From UBA1765 sp045629945 (GTDB taxonomy: Bacteria; Fibrobacterota; Fibrobacteria; Fibrobacterales; Fibrobacteraceae): 64,000 bases of DNA. Position 1 is the first letter of the stretch, and each line of letters starts with the position of its first letter. A program made the translations under genes and the position numbers. The notes beneath the pieces are model-generated. The model worked only from the letters and a program-made list of their open reading frames with translations, was not told the DNA's origin and searched no databases. Of this stretch, positions 16,119 to 24,488 are shown piece after piece. Location of the stretch: positions 1-64,000 of the forward strand of contig JAZQSE010000024.1 of assembly GCA_045629945.1 (NCBI GenBank), given 5' to 3'.

Positions 16119-17365
16119 ATTATTTAAATGAATTTTTGAATAGCTTTCTTTCTCTTGCTTTAGAAATGGCTCCTTATTTATTGCTTGGCTTTTTTATAGC
16201 TGGGGTTTTACACGTTTGGATCCCGCGTCAGTTATACCTCCCTAAAATTGCAAACTCTGATTTTAAATCCGTTCTTTGGGCAACATTGTTTGGAATTCCC
16301 TTGCCAATTTGTTCTTGTGCCGTTATCCCAACAGCTATTGCTTTACGTCGGGAAGGTGCTAGTAAAGGCGCTTCTGTTTCTTTTTTGATTTCAACGCCAG
16401 CAACAGGAATTGATTCCATTTTAGCTACTTATTCTTTGCTTGGTTTACCTTTTGCAATTCTTCGCCCAGTAGCAGCTATTTTTACTTCTATTTTAGGCGG
16501 GGTATTTACTAATCAATTCACTGATAAAGATGTTGAAAAAAAATCTACAGATGAAGTGAGTTCAAAACAAGAAAAAAATCTTGAAGGTTTTTGGGAAAAA
16601 ATTTTAGAAACGATTCGCTTTGGTTTTTTAGAAATGCTTCCTAATTTAGCGAAGTGGCTTTTCATAGGTATCGCATTAGGTGCATTAGTAAACGTTTTTA
16701 TTCCTGATGATTTCTTTAGTTTTTTAAGGCCTTATCCTTTTCTTTGTATGTTGCTTGTGCTTTTGTTTTCTATGCCTATGTACACCTGTGCTATGGGTTC
16801 TATTCCTTTAGCATTATCTTTGATTGATAAAGGAATTACTCCCGGAGCGGCTCTAGTTCTTTTAATGGCAGGGCCTGCAACTAGCGTTGCTTCTATGCTA
16901 GTAGTTGGTCGTGCATTTGGTAAGAAAACTTTGTTAGCCTATTTAGCAAGCATTGCTTTTGGGGCTTTATTTTTTGGATTTATCATCGATACATTTTTTA
17001 TGGATGTATTTTTAGAAACAATAAGGTTCTCTAATTTTATTGCCGAACATGATTCTTCAAAGATTTGGTTAAATATTTTATCGCTAGGAATACTTCTTTT
17101 GTTTTTAGGAATACCTAAATTTAAAAGCATAATTCACAAAAAGGAAAAATTTAAAATGGCTAGATGTTTTAATGTAAATGGAATGAATTGCAATCATTGT
17201 AAAATGAGTGTAGAAAAAGCTGTGGGCGCATTATCTGGGGTTACTTCTGTTGAAGCAAATCTTTCGCAAAAATGTGTTTTTGTAGAAGGAACTTTTGAAG
17301 ATTCTTTACTACAAAAGGCTATATCAGACGCGGGCTTTGAATTTCTTGGTGAAAAGAAATCTTAA
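16115..17365 (+). CDS. SO_0444-type Cu/Zn efflux permease with C-terminal HMA domain
   Basis: 416 residues. Two homologous membrane halves of the DUF318/YraQ permease family: the first has GIPLPICSCAVIPTA with a CSC motif, the second SMPMYTCAMGSIPLALSLI. A cytosolic loop separates them. Residues about 348-416 are a heavy-metal-associated domain (GMNCNHCK, ligands C359 and C362). This architecture matches the SO_0444 family named for Cu/Zn efflux. Co-translation with the zinc-type ArsR favours zinc. A good ribosome site (AAGGA, 17141-17145) stands 10 bases before an internal ATG at 17156, exactly at the HMA start, so a free 69-residue chaperone may also be made. Confidence 0.88.
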   Translation: MNYLNEFLNSFLSLALEMAPYLLLGFFIAGVLHVWIPRQLYLPKIANSDFKSVLWATLFGIPLPICSCAVIPTAIALRREGASKGASVSFLISTPATGIDSILATYSLLGLPFAILRPVAAIFTSILGGVFTNQFTDKDVEKKSTDEVSSKQEKNLEGFWEKILETIRFGFLEMLPNLAKWLFIGIALGALVNVFIPDDFFSFLRPYPFLCMLLVLLFSMPMYTCAMGSIPLALSLIDKGITPGAALVLLMAGPATSVASMLVVGRAFGKKTLLAYLASIAFGALFFGFIIDTFFMDVFLETIRFSNFIAEHDSSKIWLNILSLGILLLFLGIPKFKSIIHKKEKFKMARCFNVNGMNCNHCKMSVEKAVGALSGVTSVEANLSQKCVFVEGTFEDSLLQKAISDAGFEFLGEKKS

Positions 17366-17424
17366 AAGCATCAGCTAAGAAAAACGTATAAAATTGTTTT
17401 TTTATAATGCTCTTTATACTAAAA

Positions 17425-17455
17425 AAACAGCGACGAAAAATTCGTCGCTGTTTAG
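17425..17455. terminator. Terminator between permease and TraB gene
   Basis: AAACAGCGACGAA (17425-17437) and TTCGTCGCTGTTT (17441-17453) form a perfect 13-bp stem with a 3-base loop. The T run is longest on the minus strand, so it mainly serves the convergent TraB gene, though it can act both ways. Confidence 0.9.
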
Positions 17456-17470
17456 TTATTTCATAAGAAA

Positions 17471-18649
17471 TTAAAACGATTGGTAAATATTAAATATTGC
17501 AAGAATTTTCCCGATAATCGCTGGGAAACCAGGCAATAAAAAGCAGAGGAAAACGCGAAGTGCTCTGTTTTTCCACCAAAGTTTAAAATGCCAAATATCA
17601 TCAGTTAAAGTTTCCATTTCTTTAACTCTTGGAGGTCTCATGTATACTTGAACAAGAGCGGTGAAAAAGCCGACTCCAATCAGAGGGGTCAGTCCGGTAA
17701 ATGGAGCGGCAACAAGTGCTGTTAATATGGTAAGTGGGTGGCCTCCAGCAATAATCGTCCCAAGCATGGCTCCGCCACCAGTAAGCATAGCCCAATAAAG
17801 ACTTGCTTCACCAGCTTTTTCAATTCCCGCATGAATTCCTAACGCAATTAATGAACCAACAATTGCAATAGGAATAGCCCAACCAACAACTTTTGAAAAT
17901 AAAGATTTTGGAGGAATTACTTCGAGAGGCGTTTTGTCACTAACTGTTTTTCCAGTTTCAAGAATTTCACGAATACCTTCTCTGTGACCAGCTCCAACAA
18001 CAGCAACAATTTTTTTGCCTTCTGCAGAATCAATAGAAGATGCTAAAAATAAGTCTCGTTCGTGAATAAGTACTTGCTTGATTTCTGGGTAAGTTTTCCC
18101 AAATTCTTGCATTAAAGTATTGAGCGTGTCTTGCTCTTTCATTTTTTGCAGTTCTTCTTCACTGATTTCAGATTTATCAAATAAACTTGCAAAAAGTCCG
18201 CCAAGCAAGGAAAATTTTCTATACCATGGGGTAGAGGCCCAGGCTCTTTTTAACGTGATTTTTATGTTTCTATCAGAAAGAACAATAGGAATATTTTTTT
18301 CTCGTGCGGCTAAAACAGCTTCATAAAGTTCTGCACCCGGTTTTACGCCGGTTTGGTTTCCCATACGTTTTTGGTAAGAACCAAGAATCAAATTGGCAAC
18401 AAGCGTTCCGAGTTGTTTTTCTTTAATAACGGTTTTTAAATCGGTTGTTTTCCACCTTTCAGGTTCGTCTAGGGATAAAAGTCTACCAGCGTCAAGTTCT
18501 ACACAAACAGCATCTGGTTGCTCATTTTCAATTACTTCTCTAACTAAAATTCGGGAATTTTCAGAAATGTGAGCCGTACCGATAAGGAAAATTTCCTTGT
18601 CGTTAGATGTAGTTAAGTGAAGAATATCGTTATGAATTGTTTCAGACAT
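17471..18649 (-). CDS. TraB/PrgY-family membrane protein
   Basis: 392 residues. The N-terminal domain has the TraB/TIKI-superfamily signature FLIGTAHISENSR and VCVELDAGRL, containing the GTxH and acidic residues shared with putative metalloproteases. It also has VVGAGHREGI further on. The C-terminal third holds about four hydrophobic helices (for example GWAIPIAIVGSLIALGIHAG and VFLCFLLPGFPAIIGKILAI), so it is membrane-bound with the enzyme-like domain in the cytosol or periplasm. PrgY/TraB restrain peptide pheromone activity in enterococci; the role here is unknown. No clear ribosome site precedes the ATG. Confidence 0.8.
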   Translation of the reverse strand: MSETIHNDILHLTTSNDKEIFLIGTAHISENSRILVREVIENEQPDAVCVELDAGRLLSLDEPERWKTTDLKTVIKEKQLGTLVANLILGSYQKRMGNQTGVKPGAELYEAVLAAREKNIPIVLSDRNIKITLKRAWASTPWYRKFSLLGGLFASLFDKSEISEEELQKMKEQDTLNTLMQEFGKTYPEIKQVLIHERDLFLASSIDSAEGKKIVAVVGAGHREGIREILETGKTVSDKTPLEVIPPKSLFSKVVGWAIPIAIVGSLIALGIHAGIEKAGEASLYWAMLTGGGAMLGTIIAGGHPLTILTALVAAPFTGLTPLIGVGFFTALVQVYMRPPRVKEMETLTDDIWHFKLWWKNRALRVFLCFLLPGFPAIIGKILAIFNIYQSF

Positions 18650-18751
18650 GCGGCAAATGATAGAAAAATGTGGGTATTTATAAAAAAAATATTCAATTTT
18701 TCTTGGAATAAAAATATATTTTGTAGCTGGGTAGATTTTTTGGAGGTCAAA

Positions 18752-19384
18752 ATGCTTAAATCACTCATTGCTACTTTGAGTTGTGTGTTAATGCTTACAG
18801 CTTGTGCTGGTGTAAAAAGCGATAATCCTGATGCTATAAACGACGCGTTAGTCGGATTTACAACTTGTACCCAAAGTGCTCGTTGGTCAGAAGCTTTGCA
18901 ATATGTAACCCCTTCTGAAGCGTCTGAAATTAGTGATGGTGTAACATTCAAACCAGAATACCAAAAGGCTGCTGCACGTATGCCTCTTTCTACGATGCGT
19001 CGCATGCAATGGACTGTTGATGGTAAAGGTCGTCTCATTGGCGTTAAAGAAGTTCTTGATCAAGCCAATACTCGTTACCTGGTTTCTGAAGAACAAGCTA
19101 AAGTGGGTACCAACTTAGAAGAAATGGAAAAAGCTCGTATCCAACGTCGCTTAGAAGAAGGTCGCAAGATTCTTGAAGAAGAAGAAAACGCCGATGAACC
19201 ACAAGTTGAAGTGATGACTAATCGCTTGACTGACGAAGAAAAGCGTAAATATGGTAGTACAGGCGAATTGCTTGCACCAGAACAATATGAAGATACTAAC
19301 ACCGATGCTGCAAAAGAAGCGATGGGAACTGCCGAAGAATCTGCTGAAGCTCCTTCCGAAGAAGAAGGCTACTACGGCGAATAA
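18752..19384 (+). CDS. Lipoprotein with acidic C-terminus, function unknown
   Basis: 210 residues from the ATG at 18752, which follows GGAGG; the open frame reaches back to 18617 without support. A lipoprotein signal MLKSLIATLSCVLMLTAC ends in a clear lipobox. The mature N-terminal half (NDALVGFTTCTQSARWSEALQYV) resembles small periplasmic domains that handle stress on envelope assembly. It is followed by a predicted coiled coil of E, R and K (about residues 130-155) and a Glu/Ala-rich tail ending EEEGYYGE. It ends at its own terminator. Confidence 0.8.
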   Translation: MLKSLIATLSCVLMLTACAGVKSDNPDAINDALVGFTTCTQSARWSEALQYVTPSEASEISDGVTFKPEYQKAAARMPLSTMRRMQWTVDGKGRLIGVKEVLDQANTRYLVSEEQAKVGTNLEEMEKARIQRRLEEGRKILEEEENADEPQVEVMTNRLTDEEKRKYGSTGELLAPEQYEDTNTDAAKEAMGTAEESAEAPSEEEGYYGE

Positions 19385-19404
19385 TAGTTTTATAGAATCT
19401 TATT

Positions 19405-19440
19405 AAAAAAGTCGCAAGAGTATTTCTTGTGACTTTTTTT
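19405..19440 (+). terminator. Terminator of the 18752 lipoprotein gene
   Basis: AAAAAGTCGCAAGA pairs with TCTTGTGACTTTTT (one G-U pair) around a short loop, followed by more T. Confidence 0.85.
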
Positions 19441-19450
19441 TAGGGAAAAC

Positions 19451-20020
19451 CTTGTCATGGCGAAACAGTACGGATTGTCATGGCGAGAGGCCTTGTGCCT
19501 CGTGGCCATCTTGGCTTTTGTCATTACGAGCATAGCGAAGTAATCCAAAACAAGTGTTACTTGTGAGGAGATTGCTTCTGTCACTACGTTCCATTGCAAT
19601 GACAAGAACCGCGAGCAAGTTCAGGATTGTCATGGCGAGGAGTCTTGTAAGACAACGCGGCCATCTGTTAGCAATTTGTCATCGCGAACGCAGTGTGGCG
19701 ATCTAGGCTTTTGTCATTACGAGCGTAGCGAAGTAATCCAAAAACAAGTGTTACTTGTGAGGAGATTGCTTCTGTCACTACGTTCCATTGCAATGACAAG
19801 TAGCTAGCAAGGAGATTGCTTCAGCTTTTCAAGCTTCGCAATGACAAGAATCGAGCGGCAAGTGTAAAAACAAGTTGTCTTCGCGAACGCAGTGTGGCGA
19901 TCTAGGCTTTTGTCATTACGAGCGTAGCGAAGTAATCCAAAAACAAGTGTTGCTTGCAAACAGATTGCCACGCCGTGTATTCTACACGTCTCGCAATGAC
20001 ACTGGCAATGACAAGGTTCG
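19451..20020 (+). repeat. Dispersed hairpin repeat cluster B
   Basis: Full composite units lie at 19520-19606, 19713-19800 and 19912-20000, all in the same orientation as cluster A. Each has the left arm GTCATTACGAGCGTAGCGAA plus GTAATCC, a centre containing CAAGT-GTT-ACTTG, and a right arm that folds back. Shorter members between them enclose inner stems that differ in sequence but stay paired: GAGGC/GCCTC at 19487-19501, GTCTT/AAGAC at 19642-19653, AGCTT/AAGCT at 19823-19835 and CGTGTA/TACACG at 19974-19988. A module GCGAACGCAGTGTGGCGATC occurs twice. Confidence 0.85.
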
Positions 20021-20168
20021 TGGGGAACCCTATAAAAATGGTTAAATACGTGTTATTTCGGCGTTTATTTTGAGTTGTAATTCCTGAAAAAAGAAAATAA
20101 AGGCCTTTTGGACAAAATTAAAGAGAATAAAAAAATGTCTGAATCCACTTTTTTTATATTTGGCGACA

Positions 20169-20864
20169 ATGAATTCGCATTTTGTAATTGCAATAGATGG
20201 CCCTAGCGGAACGGGTAAGAGTACAACGGCTCGTTTACTCGCTAAAAATCTTGGTATCACCTATCTTGATACCGGAGCTATGTATCGTGCAATTGCACTT
20301 GTTGCATTAGACGCAAATATTTCACCAGAAAATACAGATGCTTTAAAAAGCGTTCTTCAGAAAACAGAAATTTCATTTGATGGCGAAAACCATATTTTGA
20401 TAAATGGAGTTTCAAGAGAAGAAGATATTCGTAGCTCTAGAGTATCTGGTTCAGTGAGCTTGTATAGCGCTATCCCTGAAGTTAGGGAGGCTTTGACAGA
20501 AAAACAAAGAGTTTTTGGGTCTAAGGCTTCTTGTGTTTTGGATGGCAGAGATATCGGGACTGTTGTGTTCCCTAATGCCCAGTTTAAGTTTTTTCTTGTG
20601 ACCGATCTGAAAGTCCGTGCCAAACGCCGTATGGAAGAACTTCTTTTGCGTGGAGAAAATGTTTCCCTTGAAGAAGTGATGGAAAGTTTAGCTGAACGTG
20701 ATGAACAAGATTCTAACAGGAAAGTGGCGCCTTTGCGTAAAGCAGAAGACGCTGTTGAAATTGATACTACGCACTTAACCATAGAACAACAAGTGGAGAA
20801 GATTCGTGCTGCCGTAAGCGTAGGTGCGACACTTGAATCACCTTCACACAACCAAAAGAAATAA
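20169..20864 (+). CDS. cmk: Cytidylate kinase
   Basis: Phosphorylates CMP and dCMP with ATP. It has 231 residues from ATG 20169; a TTG at 20160 is possible and neither has a strong ribosome site. Walker A is GPSGTGKST (residues 11-19), followed by YLDTGAMYRAIAL, the CMP-binding LDGRDIGTVVFPNA and the LID region RMEELLLRGE ... ERDEQDSNRKVAPL. Cmk is followed after 2 bases by rpsA, the classic conserved pair. Confidence 0.96.
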   Translation: MNSHFVIAIDGPSGTGKSTTARLLAKNLGITYLDTGAMYRAIALVALDANISPENTDALKSVLQKTEISFDGENHILINGVSREEDIRSSRVSGSVSLYSAIPEVREALTEKQRVFGSKASCVLDGRDIGTVVFPNAQFKFFLVTDLKVRAKRRMEELLLRGENVSLEEVMESLAERDEQDSNRKVAPLRKAEDAVEIDTTHLTIEQQVEKIRAAVSVGATLESPSHNQKK

Positions 20865-20866
20865 AT

Positions 20867-22615
20867 ATGTCCAACAAAATTCTTTTCGGTTCCCAGGAAG
20901 ACCTGGACGAAATTCTCGCCGCTGAAGCGGAACTCGGCAAGATTAAATCTTCTGAAGCCGCTGATGTTTACGCCGTTATGGATTGCCTCGAACCAGGCAA
21001 GCTCGTTGTAGGTAAAATCAGTCATGTTGATGACCAGGAAGTTCTTATCGATGTGAACTTCAAGTCTGAAGGCGTTATTGACCGTGCAGAATTTAAGGAT
21101 TCCGATACTTTAGAAGTTGGGTCCGAAATTGAAGTATTCGTGGAAAAACTTGAAGACGGTGATGGCCGTTTGGTTCTTTCCAAACAAAAAGCAGACTTTG
21201 TCCGCGTTTGGGATCGCATTCACGAAGCTTTCGAAAATAATGAAATTGTTCGCGGTGCTCTTACAAAGCGTATCAAGGGTGGTGTTGTGGTGGACCTCTT
21301 TGGCATCGATGCTTTCTTGCCAGGTTCCCAAATCGATTTGCGCCAGATTCCAGATATCAACGCTTTGATTGGCCAAGAATTTGACCTTAAGGTTATCAAG
21401 GTAAATAAGACTCGCCGCAATATTGTTGTTTCCCGCCGTGTTGTTCTTGAAGAAGAACGCAATCGTCAACGTGGAGACATCTTGGATACTCTTGAAAAAG
21501 ACCAGGTTCGTAAGGGTATCGTTAAGAACATTACAGACTTCGGTGCCTTCATTGATCTCGGTGGCGTAGATGGTCTTCTCCATATCACCGATATGAGCTA
21601 CAAGCGCATCAATCACCCATCTGAAATGCTCCAACTCGGTCAAGAAGTTGAAGTTAAGGTTCTTGACTTTAATGACAAGAAAGAACGCATTTCTCTTGGC
21701 ATGAAACAATTGAAACCACATCCTTGGAAAGACGTTGCAGCTCGTTACCCAGAAGGTATGATTGCTACAGGTAAAGTTGTTTCCATCACTGATTATGGTG
21801 CATTCATTGAACTTGATAGCGGCATTGAAGGCCTTATCCATGTTTCTGAAATGTCTTGGACTCAACATGTTAAACACCCTTCCAAAATTTTGGTTGTTGG
21901 TCAGGAAGTTGAAGCTGTCGTGCTTAAAGTTGAAGAAGATGCAGAACGCATTTCTCTTGGTATGAAACAGCTTGAATCTGATCCATGGGATTCTATTGAT
22001 GCTGAATTGCCACCAGGCGCTCGTGTTGTTGGTGAAATCCGCAACCTTGCTTCTTTCGGTGCATTCGTTGAAATCAAGGAAGGTGTTGATGGCTTGATTC
22101 ACGTTTCTGATATGTCTTGGACAAAGAAAATCACTCACCCTAACGAACTCGTTAAGAAGGGCGATAAGGTTGAATGTGTTGTCTTGGCTGTAGACCGTGA
22201 AAAACGTCGCATTTCTCTTTCTATGAAACACCTCACAGAAGATCCATGGGATGTAGTAGAAACAACTCACCCAGTTGATTCTGAAGTGAAAGGTAAAATC
22301 GTTCGTCTCTTAGACCGCGGTGTAGTGGTTGAATTGGACGATGGTTTGGAAGGATTCATTCCTGTATCCAAGCTTTCTGCTGAATTCATTAAGGTTCCTG
22401 CAGACGCTTTCAAAGTAGGCGATGATGTTCCTGCAGTGGTTACTGAAATTGATATGGACAACCGCAAACTCTATTTGTCTGTTGCCGATTATTTCAAAAA
22501 CCGCGATGAAGCAGAAGTTCAAGAATGGATGAATGCTCATAAGCCTGGCGAAAATGCTGAAGCTCCTAAGAAAAAAGCTTCCAAGAAAAAAGCTAGTGAA
22601 GAAACTGCTGAATAA
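20867..22615 (+). CDS. rpsA: 30S ribosomal protein S1
   Basis: RNA-binding ribosomal protein that helps mRNA docking. It has 582 residues with six S1 (OB-fold) repeats, visible as recurring blocks such as GKISHVDDQEVLIDVNFKSE, ITDFGAFIDLGGVDGLLHI, SITDYGAFIELDSGIEGLIH and LASFGAFVEIKEGVDGLIHV, each closed by RISLGMKQL-type strands. The C-terminal tail is lysine/alanine-rich (KKKASKKKASEE). Codon use is richer in C-ending codons than that of its neighbours, as expected for a highly expressed gene. It ends at a perfect terminator. Confidence 0.97.
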   Translation: MSNKILFGSQEDLDEILAAEAELGKIKSSEAADVYAVMDCLEPGKLVVGKISHVDDQEVLIDVNFKSEGVIDRAEFKDSDTLEVGSEIEVFVEKLEDGDGRLVLSKQKADFVRVWDRIHEAFENNEIVRGALTKRIKGGVVVDLFGIDAFLPGSQIDLRQIPDINALIGQEFDLKVIKVNKTRRNIVVSRRVVLEEERNRQRGDILDTLEKDQVRKGIVKNITDFGAFIDLGGVDGLLHITDMSYKRINHPSEMLQLGQEVEVKVLDFNDKKERISLGMKQLKPHPWKDVAARYPEGMIATGKVVSITDYGAFIELDSGIEGLIHVSEMSWTQHVKHPSKILVVGQEVEAVVLKVEEDAERISLGMKQLESDPWDSIDAELPPGARVVGEIRNLASFGAFVEIKEGVDGLIHVSDMSWTKKITHPNELVKKGDKVECVVLAVDREKRRISLSMKHLTEDPWDVVETTHPVDSEVKGKIVRLLDRGVVVELDDGLEGFIPVSKLSAEFIKVPADAFKVGDDVPAVVTEIDMDNRKLYLSVADYFKNRDEAEVQEWMNAHKPGENAEAPKKKASKKKASEETAE

Positions 22616-22654
22616 TTTTTCTTGAAAAGTTAAATTCGCTTTTTCAAAAAATGT

Positions 22655-22688
22655 CCTCGGAAGTTGTTCCAACTTCCGAGGCTTTTTT
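22655..22688 (+). terminator. Terminator of cmk-rpsA
   Basis: CCTCGGAAGTTG (22655-22666) pairs perfectly with CAACTTCCGAGG (22670-22681) across a 3-base loop, then CTTTTTT. Confidence 0.95.
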
Positions 22689-22707
22689 ATAATAACTAAA
22701 CAAGATG

Positions 22708-22730
22708 TATTCTTTTTTCTTAAAAGAATA
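22708..22730 (+). promoter_or_regulatory. Inverted repeat next to the start of the flavoprotein gene
   Basis: TATTCTTTT (22708-22716) and AAAAGAATA (22722-22730) form a perfect 9-bp inverted repeat with a 5-base loop, ending 8 bases before the ATG at 22739. It may be a repressor operator, or in the mRNA it could hide the only purine-rich stretch available for ribosome binding. Which is true cannot be told from sequence. Confidence 0.45.
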
Positions 22731-22738
22731 TTTAATTT

Positions 22739-23623
22739 ATGAACATGGAAAAAAAAGTTTATGATTTCTTGATTATTGGGTATGGCCCTGCAGGAATTTC
22801 CGCTGCGTTGTATGCTTTGCGTTCCGGACATTCCGTTCAGATTGTTGGCTATGATGGTGGCGCTTTAACAAAAGCTCATTTGATTGAAAATTATTATGGA
22901 TTAGCTACTCCCGTTTCAGGGAAAGAACTTTTAGAAATAGGCAAATCGCAAGCTCGTCAATTAGGGGCTGAAATTAGTGAAGATCAAATCACCGATTTGT
23001 TTTTTGATGGCACTTTGTTTGTTGCAAGTTCTAAAGAAAAACAATATTCAGGTAGAGTTTGCATTTTAGCAACAGGTGCTGCTCGTAAAAAGCAACCATT
23101 TGCAGGGTTGTCAAAATTAGAAGGCCATGGTGTCAGTTATTGTGCTGTGTGCGATGCTTTCTTTTATCGCCAAAAAAATGTTGCGGTTTTAGGTTCTGGA
23201 GAATATGCTTTGCATGAAGCTTCTGAATTAAAACAAGTAGCTTCTTCTGTTACGATTCTCACAAATGGGAATGAACTTGAATTTGAAAATACAGATGGTT
23301 TTATTATTGAAAATCGCAAAATAGAATATCTTCTTGGAAATGAAAAATTTGAAGGTATCCGTTTTGATGATAATACAGAAAATCTTTATGACGGGTTGTT
23401 TGTTGCCATAGGCAGCGCCTCTGCCACAGATTTAGCGCGCAAAGCTGGGGCCGCATTTGAAAATGGTAAATTAGTGTTAGACGAAAATTTTCAATCGTCT
23501 ATTCCGGGATTGTTTGCAGCAGGGGATTGTACTGGAGGGACTTTACAAATAGCAGTTGCTGTTGCTGAAGGTGCTAAAGCCGCTTTGGCTGCAAATAAAT
23601 TTTTAAGGGAAAATTTAAAGTAA
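22739..23623 (+). CDS. Thioredoxin-reductase-like FAD/NAD(P) oxidoreductase
   Basis: 294 residues, slightly short for TrxB. The FAD-binding GYGPAGISAALYALRSG begins near residue 14. The redox pair is C135-AVC138 in GVSYCAVCDAFFYR, aligning with the CATC active site of E. coli TrxB. The second nucleotide fold has VLGSGEYALHEASEL, and the C-terminus has GLFAAGDCTGGTLQIAVAVAEG. It can thus pass electrons from NAD(P)H to a disulphide. The radical SAM gene begins at the base after its stop, so a partner other than thioredoxin is possible. No thioredoxin gene is adjacent. Confidence 0.85.
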   Translation: MNMEKKVYDFLIIGYGPAGISAALYALRSGHSVQIVGYDGGALTKAHLIENYYGLATPVSGKELLEIGKSQARQLGAEISEDQITDLFFDGTLFVASSKEKQYSGRVCILATGAARKKQPFAGLSKLEGHGVSYCAVCDAFFYRQKNVAVLGSGEYALHEASELKQVASSVTILTNGNELEFENTDGFIIENRKIEYLLGNEKFEGIRFDDNTENLYDGLFVAIGSASATDLARKAGAAFENGKLVLDENFQSSIPGLFAAGDCTGGTLQIAVAVAEGAKAALAANKFLRENLK

Positions 23624-24487
23624 ATGCTGAATAAAAAAAATATTTGGCGAATCACTTTACTTACTAATCCGGATAAGTGCAACTTGTCTTGTCCATTGTG
23701 CTTTATGCGGCAAAGAGGCTATCCATTTGGAATGGGTGAAATGCCTTTAGCTCTAGCGTTAAAAAGTATTACGGAATACAAGGAAACTTTAAAAGAAGTA
23801 ATTCCTTCTACCATGGGAGAACCTTTACTCTATTCGCATTTTGAAAGTTTGCGAGAATTTTGTTTTAATCAAAATATTCCGCTGAATTTAACAACAAATG
23901 GAACATTCCCTAATTATCTTGAATTTGAAAAACAAAAAAAATTGTTGCAATCTTGTTCAGATATAAAAATTAGTTTGATGGGTTTTTCACAAGAGCATTT
24001 CCAAAATTTAATGCCTGGCTTGACTTTTGAAAATTGGAAAAAGAATGTGTCTTCTTACGCACAAGTCAGAAAAGAATTGATTGCAAATGGAGAATCTACG
24101 GCCACATTATCTTTGCAAGTTACTTTAAATGCTTTAAATGTACATTCTATTCAAGACATACTAGAATTTGCAAGTGAATGCCAAGTTTCAAGAATTAAAT
24201 GGAATTTGCCAGTGTTTCTTTCTTTAACTTCTGATTCTTATAAAGCACGGTATGCCATTTCTCCTGATTTGTATTCAGAATTACAAGAAATGATTAAAAC
24301 AAACAGTGAGCGTCTTTCAATTCAAGCAAAGGGAAGTTTATTCTTTGAAAAAAAAGTTTCAGTAGATTGCCCTTTTGCAAAAGAAGTATGGGTCTATCCT
24401 GACGGGACCAAATCTCATTGTCCTAACCCAGAAAACCGATTTGGTGATTCAAAACAAGTTTCTTGTAAAACTTGTGTAATGAAATGA
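23624..24487 (+). CDS. Radical SAM protein with C-terminal cysteine cluster
   Basis: 287 residues. The radical SAM Fe-S motif is C19-x3-C23-x2-C26 in DKCNLSCPLCFMRQRG, followed by the SAM-binding STMGEPLLY (in place of GGEP) and LTTNGTFP. The C-terminus has four more cysteines (VDCPFAKEVWVYPDG, SHCPNPENR, SCKTCVMK), as in SPASM or twitch domains that bind an auxiliary cluster. Such proteins modify peptides or cofactors; no precursor peptide is visible nearby. It is directly joined to the flavoprotein gene, which could supply electrons. It ends one base from the convergent sugar transferase gene. Confidence 0.82.
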   Translation: MLNKKNIWRITLLTNPDKCNLSCPLCFMRQRGYPFGMGEMPLALALKSITEYKETLKEVIPSTMGEPLLYSHFESLREFCFNQNIPLNLTTNGTFPNYLEFEKQKKLLQSCSDIKISLMGFSQEHFQNLMPGLTFENWKKNVSSYAQVRKELIANGESTATLSLQVTLNALNVHSIQDILEFASECQVSRIKWNLPVFLSLTSDSYKARYAISPDLYSELQEMIKTNSERLSIQAKGSLFFEKKVSVDCPFAKEVWVYPDGTKSHCPNPENRFGDSKQVSCKTCVMK

Positions 24488-24488
24488 A

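Larger units (their letters stand above)
19385..20168. other. Intergenic region filled by repeat cluster B
   Basis: After the terminator at 19405-19440, nearly everything to about 20020 is dispersed repeat. Bases 20020-20168 are AT-rich and hold whatever promoter serves cmk-rpsA; no clear hexamers were recognised. No RNA gene was seen. Confidence 0.6.

Noticed and set aside
19390..19605. 71-codon minus-strand open frame in cluster B
   Set aside because: Repeat-derived, crosses the terminator at 19405-19440.
12615..20020. Clustered repeats as a CRISPR array
   Set aside because: Units are palindromic composites of uneven spacing without constant-length unique spacers, and no cas genes are present.
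21110..22270. 386-codon minus-strand open frame opposite rpsA
   Set aside because: Shadow of the strongly codon-biased S1 gene; no ribosome site, no domain, composition typical of an antisense frame.
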